The position numbers and the translations under genes were made by a program. Shown piece after piece: positions 53,624-64,000 of a DNA stretch of 64,000 bases. Every line of letters begins with the position of its first letter. Within the stretch, counting starts at the first letter, position 1. The stretch lies in NCBI GenBank assembly GCA_036186865.1, contig AP025066.1:12823360-12887359 (forward strand), in the 5' to 3' direction. The notes beneath the pieces were generated by a model. The model saw only the letters and a list, made by a program, of their open reading frames with translations. It had not been told where the DNA came from and made no database searches. The DNA is from Eustoma russellianum. Taxonomy: Eukaryota; Streptophyta; Magnoliopsida; Gentianales; Gentianaceae.

Positions 53624-56364
53624 TGTTACACCCCGTGACTTTTAAGCACGATTTTCAATACTTAGAGGTCAACCTTAAATACAACTTAATTAATTTTGTA
53701 GGTTATGAGACTTAGTCACCTAAAACATAGAAGAATAAGAAAGAAGGGTTCAAAATAGAATTAAAGGTAATTAATAGAAATTACCTAAAAGGTCCCTACT
53801 AGGAGATAGGGGGAGTTATAGAAATTTAGTATAACTCCCCATCTCAGCATAAGGGGACGTTTTCCACACCAAAGAGGAGAGGGAAAACCGCAGGAAAAAG
53901 AGAGAAGAGAAAAGGAAAGGAAGAAGAAGAAGAGAAGAAGGAAAGGAAGGAAAAGGCCATTCTAGGTTCAATTCTTATCAAGGTTCTGCAGTAAATCCGT
54001 AAGGTTAACTAGAAACCAAGGCAAGTAATCTTTCTATACGCTTTACGCAAATTTTGATACTTTAGGCCCTATGTTCTTACAAAGAGAAACGTGAATCACA
54101 CATTAGTAATCTTGTCTTGTTTATGTTAAATGCTTTACTATATGTAAGTTTTGTTGCCTAGTTGCGTAAAGTCCTGTTTCTTTGGGCCCATATCTCTGAA
54201 ATTAGTTATGTGGTGTTTTGTTGTTTGTCAAGTATGCCCATGAAAGTGTATATATTGATGTACTTATCGTTGTGCTCTACTCTTATGTTGATTGCCTACC
54301 TTAGACGTTGAGAGTAAGTGCAAGGAATTGAAGGATGAGTGATGGCATTGTGAGGAGACTTGTTGTGTTGGGAAAGTTGATGAGATCTTTTGAAGGTTGT
54401 GAATGATTGCAGGTTAGAGTGGATAATGTTAGACATAACTAAGCATCAATTCATGTTTGGATGTGTGTTAAGTAGGATGAATCTAGATGTTAAGATGGAT
54501 CTTTAAGTGTTGAAATGAAAGGGTTGAAGAAGGACGAGGTGTTGAGGAGGAAGTTACTGCAGAAAAACTGCAGTTTGGCATCGTCAAACACTTCGAACGC
54601 CTACATAGGCGCTCCATGTCACATTAGGCGCCTAATGTAGCGTTCAATGTGTCCTGAAGCTTTCCCGTACAGAAAAACTGCAGTTTAGAACCGTCAGAAC
54701 ACTTCGAACTCCTACATTAGGCGCTCTATGTCACATTAGGCGCCTAATGTAGCGTTCAATGTGTCCTGAAGCATCCCCGAACACTTCGAACACCTACATA
54801 AGGCGCTCTATGTCACATTAGGCGCTTCATGTAGGCGTTCACTGTCTAGGGGACATCCCCGAACACTTCGAACGCCTAGTATAGGCGCTCTAAGTCACTA
54901 TAGGCGCTTCATGTAGCGTTCCAACTATACTGAAGTCTTTTGCCCCCTTTAGGTGCCCTATATACGTGTTGTAACCTTATACACTTCTTTTGAACATGAA
55001 ACGCAAAGGTAATTGAGTTGTAAATGAGGTGTAGATGGTAGTTTGATCAAGTTAGAATAAGATTGAATCTTGAGTGAATTCGTAAGGAGAATGGGCTTGG
55101 AAAGATACAACCATGGAGTGTTTGAGGTGCAAAACTGTATACTTGATAAGTACTATATATGAATGCGTGTGTTACATGTTTGATACGAAGTTGATGTGCA
55201 TCCTGCATCATGACATGGGCACTTGCATTTGATTGAGATTTGCTTTGCAAAAGAACATGTGATTACAAGAAAGGTTTAAATGTTTTCGAAAGACAAAATG
55301 GCTGCTTGTTGATTCGCAGGGTATAAAGTCACGTCTGCGAAAGCAGGGTATAAAAGCGTGATCTGTGAATCAACAGCAGGGTATAAAGTATTTTATGGGG
55401 CCGTGGACCTATCAGCACGGAAAATAAAGTATTTTATGGGGCCGTGGACCTATCAGCACGGATATATGATATATGTAATAGGGCCGTGGACCTTGTCAGC
55501 ACGGGGTATAAAGTTATATGTTATGGGGGCCGTGGACCTTTCAACACGGAGTATAAAGTTTCTGTTTGCTGTGGATTGATCACCCCACAGGGTATAAAGT
55601 TCTGCTACGCGAAGAATATGATATGTAAAGTGATGAAATGTTTTGTGCAAATGACATGCATGACATGTTTATGAAAGAAGACATACGCATGGGTGTTGTG
55701 TGTGATTTTAAAGAAGTACATGCATCATGATACACGAAGCATAAGACTTGATATGCAAGAAACGTGGTTAGTTTATGACTTGCTTATGCGATACGTTGTT
55801 TTAATATATGCTTGTTCTCGTACCCGTATACCATATATGTGCTTTATCTGTTTTGAGAAATTATTATTGAGATGCTATTTGTTAACCCGAGCACCTATAT
55901 TTTGGGCAATGATTTATACACTGGTGACTCGTCGTGTGTGATTCCGTAAGGTGTATAGACGGGTTACTTGCTGGCGAAAATTTCGCTAAGAACAGTTACT
56001 CTATTCCTTTTCAGGTGAGCCTGAATATGAGTTGATATTTATCGAAGACGACGGCGAGTGGGCTCAATGGGATGATGGACATGGGAATAGATAGATGCTG
56101 GACTACTTTCTTTAAGTTTGGAAACTCATTGTTATTATGTTGGTTCTAAAACTTATGTTGGCTAGATGAACAAACACCTTTTATTTCCGCTGCAGTTTCT
56201 GGTTGTATTATCGACGATGAAGGTTTAAATTTTATGACGTTTCCGCTGGTTTTATCTTACATTATGAAAGATGTACGTTTGATCTGCTTGACGCTTCGTA
56301 GTTCTCCTAGTAGGCTACGACGAGTGCACTGGTTCCGATGACGGTATCGGGCCGGGGCGCTACA
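53624..56364 (+). repeat. 3' LTR of the chromovirus
   Basis: Same as 46095-48794 except for a few substitutions and many one- to three-base indels (for example GAAACG against GAAAACG, TTGCCTAG against TTGCTAG, GGGCCCATA against GGGCCATA). Contains the same two repeat arrays. Confidence 0.93.
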
Positions 56365-56369
56365 ATACA

Positions 56370-56464
56370 GTTATTATATATATAAATATTGTGGTATGTA
56401 TAAATCACTTTGTGCAATATATGGCTATAAAGAGGCATAAAATAGATTATGATATGAAATATGG
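56370..56464 (+). repeat. Continuation of the LTR begun at 43673
   Basis: Sequence after the chromovirus target duplication, with GGCTATAAAGAGGCATAAAA and GATATGAAATATGG, like the tandem units at 45252-46020. It ends where LINE copy 3 begins. Confidence 0.6.
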
Positions 56465-57255
56465 TTAAGTTAGTATGTTATCATCACTCCACTTCATTAT
56501 GGGCAGTTTTTCGTCAGACCAAATATGGACGGAGAAACACTCTATATGCACATATTTATGATTCCCTAACCTGGAAACGTATTTGTCGGATAGATGAATA
56601 TATGGTTCCTTGGTTCGAATTACAAGTGATGGATATCATTGTTATGCGGATAGCAATGGTCAATTTTCATTGAAATCAGTTTACGGATTATTGTCGGATA
56701 CGCATGCTTCTTTTCTTTGTCGAATTATATCTGGTGGGATACATTACCATTGGGTGGCCGATTGTTTCTTTGGAAATTATGGATGCACTCACTGCCAGTT
56801 GCAGACAATCTACATATTTGGCAGATTATATATCCACACAATGTGTCTTTTGCAGAGTGCAGTCTGATAATTTAGATCATATCTTTATGCATTGTCCGGC
56901 AATTATGTCGCTATGGCAGGAGACATCCATTCTTTTTTGGGCCCAATGCCTAATCATTCACAGTTCGAGAATATTTGGCTCATTGGTGGGCTCATCATCA
57001 TTACACACAATGATTGGTCAATTGAGAATGGTGGTGCCTGCATTAGTAGTATGGGTTATTTGGAAAGAATATACTCGTATTCGATTTGGGGAGGATTCTT
57101 TTTCTTATGTCCGCTTGTTTGAGAGGGTTAGAGACCATGTACACACTTGGTGTGCTGCAACTCAGGGATGGAAATTCTCCGCACATATTCCTCATTTATC
57201 TGCCGTATTGTTTTTCTCCAATTATATGATCACGGCCCCCGGTGGGCAAATTTAA
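56465..57255 (+). pseudogene. LINE copy 3 RT end and zf-RVT
   Basis: 56461-56673 gives LYAHIYDSLTWKRICRIDEY. 56704-57255 gives DYISTQCVFCRVQSDNLDHI then FMHCPAIMSLWQ, the C-x2-C...H...C zinc site of zf-RVT, followed by MVVPALVVWVIWKEYTRIRF and RVRDHVHTWCAATQGWKFSA. Frames change near 56600 and 56700. Confidence 0.85.
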
Positions 57256-57640
57256 ATTGAATGTAGATGCAGCAGTACAACATCATCAGGCGGCAGCATG
57301 CATAGTTTTGCCGAATCATTGTAGGGATTTTATTTCTACTATCTGTTTTTATTTGCCTGCGATGACACCACTAAGAGCTGAACTCTTGGCAGTTCAGTAT
57401 TCTCTTATATTCTATTCGCATGAGTATGACCAATTATTTATAGAAACAGATTGTCAGGCATTGCTACATCATATAACTCAGTGGGACACATTTACGGGAG
57501 AGTAATGCAGCAGATCTTCAACGCACATCACAATTTTTGCAACTGAATGCGTCAACTCTCTCTTATTGTAATTGAGAGGTAAATTTAGCAGCGCATGCTT
57601 TATCTCGCCATGGTTTGCGATCGGCAGGGGTTCGACTTTT
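57242..57640 (+). pseudogene. LINE copy 3 RNase H domain
   Basis: MGKFKLNVDAAVQHHQAAAC, MTPLRAELLAVQYSLIFYSH and LFIETDCQALLHHITQWD give the D, E and D of the RVT_3 RNase H active site. The frame ends at 57505; NLAAHALSRHG-like residues (about 57580-57615) in another frame correspond to the final A-H-x-L-A block. Confidence 0.85.
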
Positions 57641-59639
57641 TACGAGCTTATCGACGTTGCCGTGTGAAGTACGTGGTGCCTTAGCTATGGATACTACGGT
57701 ACCCTGCCATGCGATTTTGATGATAATATATGTCTCCCCATGGGTTGGCGCAAAAATGAAGCAGTTGCCTATGTCAAAGCTTGGCATATGCAACGTTGAT
57801 ATGTTTTCCTTTTCACTTTGTTTCTTTCCGCGGTCTTAATTGCTTCTTTGTATTATGTGGATCATTTTTTCTTTTTCAGTGATGACGTTGAGGAATATCT
57901 GCATCGATTGCTAGTGTTGTACCCAACTATAATGTACTTGAAACCATGACAAAGTGACGTAATGCAAAAACAATTTCTCCAAGAGCATTTACTTAAGTCA
58001 AATTAGCGCTTCTTTACTTAAATTCTTTTAAGATGGATACTAAATAATTATATAAGGGGATGTCACATGGTATTGAAATACCTTATAAGTTTCCGCCAAG
58101 AGGCCTTGATCAACCTTAGAATAATATTTTATATAGAAGGCCACCCTAAATGGTTCTCACAAGCAAAATTAAAATAATATTAGATCAAATAAATAATATT
58201 ATAAATTATATAAATATGAGCCATGATAAAGGTGAAAAGACCTAAATACCCCCAAGAACCCAAGATTTTCGGCCAAGGCCATGGAAAGTCTCTAGAATCC
58301 TCTCCACAATTCTAATTCATGATTAATAATTAAAATATCAAATTAGTTTGAAATTAAACAATAAAATAAAGAAAGCATGCCAAGGGAAGAAATGATAAAA
58401 TAAACAAGCATGGAGGCAAAAGCTTACAACCTAGAAGCCTAGGGCTTGCTTTTTCCCGCCCCCATGCGCCGGCTACCCCTCTCCATCCCCATCATGCTTT
58501 ATTTTAAACCAACCTAGAAGCTTCATTTCACTCCATTGTGAACTCTCTCTCAAGGAAGCAAGACAACACTCAAACTATTCTCCATTTCCCTCCAACCACA
58601 CCATACGAACCCTTCATCTTGAAGCTAGAGAATTCAACTCAACACTCCTTCCATCCTCAAGTTCAAGGAGACATCTAGGTAAGTTTTAGTCCAAGCTTCT
58701 TAAGTGAATTCCTTATCTTCAAAGAAGGAAGCTCATTTGGTTCCCTCCTACCCTAAACCGTGACCTTCATGGTCATTAGGTGCAAAGTTTTCAACCTTTT
58801 TGGTAGGTGCAAGCTCTTGCTAGTTGAAGCTCCATTCAAAGTCTCATTTTTGTAAGTAGATCTAACCTCAAAATAGTTCTATTTTCACTTAAGAATGATG
58901 ACTAACATTCTTCTCTCCTTTCCTTCAAAAAAACCGTATGCTTCATGAGTGAAGGAGGAGGAAAATTTCAACTCATCTCATCCAATATCCAAGCTAAGAA
59001 AAAGGCTCTAGCTTGAAGAGGCAAGTATACATGAGACTCTCATGATTTATTTGAAGAACTTGTGACTTGAATGACTAGTTGTTTCTAAGATGCCAACTTT
59101 AGTTGAATATATTATGTATTAAGCATGACACCTTAGTGATTCCTAAGAAAAATGTCTTGCATGTGACTAATTCCTCCAAAGATGAAATCTTTTCTTTCAT
59201 GAAATATGATATGAGGCTGTTTTAGGATGAAATGAGGTTCAACCAAGTGATTCTAGGCAAGAATAGCTCTTGGATAAAACTTGTGAAGCACTAAGATGGT
59301 ATGCATGTGCTAGTTGTAAGTTTATAAGTTTATTTGGTAAGATTGAAATAAATAACACATAAATGTGTTGCTCGCCTAAATAAATGTTGTAAAATATGTT
59401 CATGGCACCACATATCTTTCGGCCAAGAGGATGAAAGTGATGGTGAGTTTTGAATCCAAGAAAGAACACTTTTTGTGAGCAAATAGGATGAGTGTGTGTA
59501 CAAGATACAAACTGTTTTGGAATGATGCAAATGTGACTCAATAAAAAGAATGGAAGCTGGATATTCATGTTAAAAACGGTGTATGTGGTGACTAGTAAGT
59601 TATTTCCTAGGAATAAAGATAATTAGTGGACACTTGACA

Positions 59640-60240
59640 TGAAAAAGAGTTAAAACACAAAACCACTGGAGCTAGCCAGAACTGTGTTGTGTATTATGTG
59701 ACCTCAAAATGGACCTTACCAACGTGAAAACCAGATGATTTTTGGCATGGCATTAGCCCTGTGTGTGTGGCAATTATGAGAGTTGGAATCTTGGTAAAAG
59801 AAGTCGTGGTTTGTTTTTAATAAAAATTTGGTAAAACTGCTCCAGCTGAAATTACTGGAACAGGGCAGAAATATGTAACGTTTTGTATGGCCTAAAAACA
59901 AATCTTAGAAGGTTCAAATAAGCTGATTTTTGGCATGATGTTAGCCTTATGTGATTGGTAAATATGGATGTTGGAATTTTGGAAAAAGAAGGCGTGGATA
60001 ATCCTTAATAAAATTTTTGGTAAAACTGGTCAAGCTGAAACTACTGGAGCTGGACAGAATTAAGTAACATGTTGTTTGACACAAAAATGGACCTTAGAAA
60101 CATGAAAATGAGCTAAATTGCGGTATGATGCTAGTTTCACATGTTTATGATGTCTGTGAGTTGGAATTTTGGAAAAAGAAATTATGGTTTTGCCACAATA
60201 GAATTTTTAGTAAAATTGGTCAAACCAGCATCAGCATGTG
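59640..60240. repeat. Tandem repeat, unit about 185 bp
   Basis: Units begin near 59705, 59890 and 60078 with AATGGACCTTAGAAACATGA-like strings and carry TTTTTGGCATGATGTTAGCC, GTTGGAATTTTGGAAAAAGA and GGTAAAACTGGTCAAGCTGA. The inverted counterpart lies in the solo LTR at about 18180-18620. Confidence 0.85.
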
Positions 60241-61030
60241 ACCAATTTTGGAAAAATAATTAAATGGATCCTTTAAAGTTATTGGACTATTCTGGAAATT
60301 CTATGTTAATCACCTAAGACATAGAGACACATATCCATGTAAATTAATCAGCTTCGTATCATCGTTTTGATGGGTAACTATGGATTTGAAGTTACGCACT
60401 AAAATTGGAAAATTGGGCAGAATAGAGGAATAAGTTAAGAGGCCTCAATGTTGTGGATTTTGATCTATATGGATGGTTTGGGCCATGAATGTCATTCCTT
60501 AGGGATTTTACTATGTTTTCCAGGCTGTGGCCCAAAATGATTAAGGTTTTAAGGTCAAGGAAATTAAAGTAAAGATGGCTATTATAATGCTGAATCCAGC
60601 AGTACGCTTTTTAACAACTTAAGGATTTAAGGGCCTTATTCGTCTTAGAACGATACAAAAATTTTATGACATGTAAATGAGACCCCACTAAACATGTGTA
60701 GGAAAAAAGATTATGAAAATGAGCCTATTTGGTTAATATAGCCGCCCCATGTATATGAAATAAAAATCTGGAAATTTTATGAAACCATGCTTGTTGTCAT
60801 GTCTTAAGGAATATTTACGATAATCCATGCCATGACTTGCATTGCATAACATTTCATGTATCATGCATGATCACATGCACCATGAATCTGATTTTTATGA
60901 ACTTTCTGTATGCAAGCAAGTCTTTTCAAGCAAGCAAGTTTTTCGTTATGCATATAAGTTATTTACGGTCCCATGTTTTAAAGAAAGCTTTATGATTCCC
61001 TTGCCGGCTAAGCATGCTCTTAACCCGAGC

Positions 61031-61236
61031 CAGACCCAGGGTTAATAGGTCTGATGACATGATAAGTTCTGGACCCATTTCAGACCCGGGGTAATTGGTC
61101 CGATGATATATTCTAGACCCGATCTAGACCCGGGGTTAATCGGCCTGATATTATGTTTTGAACCTGTCCCAGACCCAGGGTTAATTGGTCTGATAACATG
61201 TTCTGGACCCGTTCAGATCCGGGGTTAATTGATCTG
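61031..61236. repeat. Hairpin minisatellite, five 44-50 bp units
   Basis: Stems: CAGACC/GGTCTG (61031, 61170), CAGACC/GGTCCG (61081), TAGACC/GGCCTG (61126) and CAGATC/GATCTG (61214). The spacer is CCGGGGTTAATTG or similar. The last unit changes both arms together and stays paired. Confidence 0.88.
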
Positions 61237-61944
61237 ATACTCTGTTTTTCTGACACGTTATTTTACGGGACCAAAATGATGTTTTTAACATGACATGATA
61301 TCATGAATTGCATCTTGCATAATTCATGGGCATTATGGCGTGATGTATGTTTCGGTTAGCTGGTAATATGGTATTGTTGGTATAGTATTATTTAAAATTT
61401 ATGCTTAGGCTATATCGTCAAGCCGATCCAGGATTAAAGAACAGGTATGGTCTAACATTGAGGTTCTTGGGGTTTTACATTCATGTTATGATTCTTTATT
61501 TATTTCATGGTAGTTTATTATATGATTGCTGGGTGATTTTATCACTCATACCTTTATTTTTCCCCAGAGCCAGTGAATGCTAAAGTTGAAGGATCGAGGA
61601 TGAACCGAAAATGCCGTACCTGTAGTCGAGGTGTTAGGAGAAGATCATGCTTAAGGACTTTTGTGCTGATATGATGATGTACTATGAACTATGTTGAACT
61701 CTTTGGAATTTCGGTTATGATGTTTTGTGGATTACTACTTTTGAAGACTTAATATTTCGTAATGCATGTTTATTTTAAAGTTTTAATTCTGCCTAAATTT
61801 TACTACCATGTTAAATGTTAGCATGTGAGTCCATGACTTAAGTCATGGGTTTTCGCGTGTTATGCATGACGCTTTGTACTCTCCTTAGTGAAGTACGGCG
61901 GGTACACCGTATTCGGACAAGGTCCGGGTGCGGGGCACTACAGG

Positions 61945-61957
61945 TGGTATCATAGCC
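61945..61957 (+). promoter_or_regulatory. Primer-binding site, initiator tRNA-Met
   Basis: TGGTATCATAGCC, two bases after the LTR end. One base (A for G) differs from the usual complement. Confidence 0.85.
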
Positions 61958-62248
61958 TAGGCTCTAGATTACGGGCAGAACGTAGAACTAAGTTATGATC
62001 TTAGAATCTAAGTTTGATCTTAGACTTAAGTCATGATCTTAGAAGAGTGATGGCCTTAGATTAGGACCCCTTTGCCGGATTTAGAATATAATTTAATAAT
62101 TAATTCCGTCTTATTAAATCTGGATCTCTAATGTAAGGTGAAACTTTCCTCTTCCTCAATTAATTTTTTTTTGAGAATTATGACTTTTGCACAGAATAAC
62201 CTGGTTTTATCCCAACCTTTGTATAAATGCTAACACTCCGAAGTGTAG

Positions 62249-63473
62249 ATGGTGCGACCTCGCGGCAGACCTCCTAGGGCTCGACCAGCTGCTCAGGAGT
62301 CCGTTCCCCCTCAGCCACAGGGCCCCGTTCCTCCACCGCCGGTTCAGGTCCCGCCGCTACCACAGCCGGACCAAAATCCTCCAGTTCAGAATAATCCACC
62401 ACCACCATCGCAGGCACCTGTTCCTCCGGTTATACCTGACATTAATACCTTTAGGCCTTTTGCCAAGTGGTCTCCCAGATCGGGCAAGGCCTAATCCATC
62501 AGAATGCTCCACCTCATCCGCACCAGCCTGTGAGAGATGCCCAGTATTACTTTGAGAAATTAAAGAGAGCTGATGTACCCCCGTTTAAGGGAAAGCCAGA
62601 TCCCGATACAGCGGAGAAGTGGTTGGACAAAGTTTAAAACTGTTTTGAGTTAATTCAAGCTCCCGACGAGCTAAAAACCCAAGCCATCAGACCTTTTCTG
62701 ATAAGTGAAGCAAACCAATGGGGAAGACGAATTTACATCCCTTGCCCATATCCATTGCCTGGGAAAGATTCCTGCAAGAGTTTCACAAGTTTTATATCCC
62801 TCCGTCTGTTAAGCTATAAAAGAGGCATGGATTTGAATCACTGAAGCAAGAGTCTGGTATGACGGTAGCCGAGTATGCAAATAAGTTCATCGCATTAGGG
62901 AGATTTTAGCCTGTTGCCATGAATGATGAAGAGACAAAAATGCTGAAATTTGAAAGAGGGTTGAATCCAAGAATCAGGATATGGTTAGTGAATGCAGACC
63001 CCACCAATTTTGAAGCTCCTTTGGACGCATGCTACCGGATTTAGAGAGACATTATCCGCCGAGATGATGTGGGACAAAAGAGAGAAAGACAAGGGACTGG
63101 AAATGAGAAATACAGAAAGGTAGCTAAGAAGAATTTCAGAGGATCAGTTCGACAAGGAAAATCACAGGGTCAGAATCAGCGCCGCCAGCAGCACCAAAAT
63201 AATCAGCAAAGGAATCAAGCTCCACCTCAGCAGCCAGCTATACCAGTGTGCCCTGAGTGCCAGAAGAGACACATGGGTGAGTGTGGATGGAAGACTGGAC
63301 AATGTTTTGGATGCGGCAAGGATGGCCACCTGATTATGGATTGCCCAGAAAGAGGAGCGCAGCAATAGCAACCACATCCAAAGAACCAGCGACCACGTGC
63401 GAATGCAAGGGTGCACGTCATGACAGAAGCAGATGTTGAGGAGACGGCCGACGTAGTGACTGGTAAGATCTAA
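62249..63473 (+). pseudogene. Gag of the second gypsy element
   Basis: The ATG at 62249 gives MVRPRGRPPRARPAAQESVP and a Pro/Gln-rich N-terminus to about 62490. After a frameshift, PPFKGKPDPDTAEKWLDKV is followed by a stop, then APDELKTQAIRPFLISEANQ, the gag core. 63069-63368 is the C-terminal part: basic RKVAKKNFRGSVRQGKSQGQ, then CPECQKRHMGECGWKTGQCF and CFGCGKDGHLIMDCPERGAQ, a C-x2-C-x4-H-x4-C knuckle. Several stops and shifts make it non-functional. Confidence 0.87.
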
Positions 63474-63531
63474 AGTTTTACGCCTTCAATACGCTTTAAT
63501 TATACATGTCTATACTGTTGCTTAGTTAAAT

Positions 63532-64000
63532 ATGCATGATTCAGGAATAATCTTAGTATGTAGCATATCTGCAAATGTATTGTTCGACAGTGGCGCCAGC
63601 CACTCATTTATCTCCAGGAAGTTCGCTAAGAATATAGATCACAACACAGTCAAGCTAGAATCACCCTATAGAGTACAAGCAGCCGGCGATCAGGTGCTTG
63701 CCTCTCATCATATCTTCCAAAATTGTGTGCTTGAGTTCGATGAACAACGTTTTGAAGCCGACTTGATTCCTATAACCATGAGCGATTTTGATGTGATCCT
63801 TGGAATGGATTGGCTCTCAAGGAACCATGCTCACATCGATTGCCGAAGTAGGCAAGTTATAATTAAAAACCCAGCTCGAGACGAAGTGTCATTCCAAGGA
63901 GGAGCTAAGTTAAAGAAACCATCCAAGAAAGTTTTTTTAACGCGGCTCGTGACAGCCGAGCGTTGAAGAAAGGCTATGAAGGATTCTTTGTTTATGTCCT
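63532..64000 (+). pseudogene. Protease of the second gypsy element, cut by window end
   Basis: ANVLFDSGASHSFISRKFAK holds the D-S-G-A active site. ESPYRVQAAGDQVLASHHIF and MSDFDVILGMDWLSRNHAHI match the chromovirus protease at 50209-50520 closely. The frame ends at 63966 after a shift in the T-run near 63930-63950; ALKKGYEGF follows in another frame, at the place where the other element reads ALKKGAEGF. RT would follow outside the window. Confidence 0.9.

Larger units (their letters stand above)
46095..56364 (+). mobile_element. Complete Ty3/gypsy chromovirus (Tekay/Del-like)
   Basis: 10.27 kb, flanked by ATACA at 46090-46094 and 56365-56369. LTRs of 2.70 and 2.74 kb, an initiator-Met primer site and a polypurine tract are present. 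Domain order is gag, protease, RT, RNase H, integrase, chromodomain-like C-terminus, which is gypsy order. The long LTRs and the C-terminal VKVQWSNHTEREATWELEEQ fit the Tekay/Del lineage. The reading frame is broken at about 49600, 49780, 50430, 51601, 51750-51960, 52205 and 53270. Many breaks are single-base, so part of them may be assembly error. Confidence 0.93.
56465..57914 (+). mobile_element. LINE copy 3, 5'-truncated, 3' end cut
   Basis: The same family as copies 0-2. It starts within the end of RT (YHHSTSLWAVFRQTKYG, compare YHHEHSLWVLFCRQKYG in copy 2) and runs through zf-RVT and RNase H. It is cut at 57915 by the next gypsy LTR before reaching the 3' UTR stem-loops. Confidence 0.85.
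57915..61942 (+). repeat. 5' LTR of a second gypsy element
   Basis: Starts TGTTGTACCCAACTATAATG, ends GTGCGGGGCACTACA, 4028 bp. Same family as the solo LTR at 16452-21116. Contains a donor-like CATCTAGGTAAG near 58675, a 185-bp tandem repeat (59640-60240) and the hairpin array (61031-61236). The 3' LTR lies beyond the window. ORFs inside show no motif. Confidence 0.88.

Overview
This is plant nuclear DNA, most likely from a eudicot with a repeat-rich genome. It is almost entirely a nest of transposable elements. The signs are Ty1/copia and Ty3/gypsy LTR retrotransposons with TG...CA termini, 5-bp target-site duplications and initiator-Met primer sites; plant LINEs with a DUF4283-type ORF1, reverse transcriptase, zf-RVT and RNase H; and long AT-rich stretches without genes. 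I see no intact host gene, rRNA, tRNA or CRISPR array. The only host-like coding sequence is the 5' end of one spliced gene at 3209-3621 (minus). There is a 10-N assembly gap at 36946-36955.

Layout. 1-1815: decayed LINE on the minus strand, cut by the window edge. 1816-3921: flank with a small inverted-repeat element and the host gene fragment. 3927-31185: one old Ty1/copia element (minus strand, TSD ACCTA on both sides, about 6.5 kb once insertions are subtracted). It was opened by four direct insertions: a young non-autonomous LARD-like LTR element (5466-13203, TSD CGGCC, LTRs nearly identical) and three solo LTRs of a SIRE-type copia family (14957-22672, 23404-26059, 28318-30943). The first solo LTR itself contains a solo gypsy LTR (16452-21116, TSD TCATG). 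31191-38614: microsatellite, the 3' end of one LINE (31517-32739), a near full-length LINE of the same family inserted into its tail (32752-37500, carries the N gap), a decayed caulimovirid movement-protein-like fragment (about 37540-38110) and an LTR fragment. 38615-43672: 3' part of a SIRE copia (minus) with a 5'-truncated LINE inside it (38689-41931, TSD AATATATAT). 43673-46094 and 56370-56464: another LTR, split by a complete gypsy chromovirus (46095-56364, TSD ATACA). 56465-57914: 3' part of a further LINE. 57915-64000: LTR, primer site, gag and protease of a second gypsy element that runs off the window.

How the parts relate. All coding regions belong to mobile elements, and nearly all are broken by stops or frameshifts. 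Nesting gives the order of events: copia first, then SIRE copies reduced to solo LTRs and the gypsy solo LTR, then the LARD-like element, which is the youngest by LTR identity. The complete gypsy element at 46095 also has similar LTRs, but they differ mainly by one-base indels, which may partly be assembly error.

The most interesting signals are structural rather than coding. The gypsy and LARD LTRs each carry, in a comparable place, a minisatellite whose units are small hairpins; unit-to-unit changes in several cases keep the stem paired. The LINE family has stem-loops in its 3' UTR that are kept between copies by compensating or wobble changes. The SIRE LTRs keep a pair of palindromes in all four copies.
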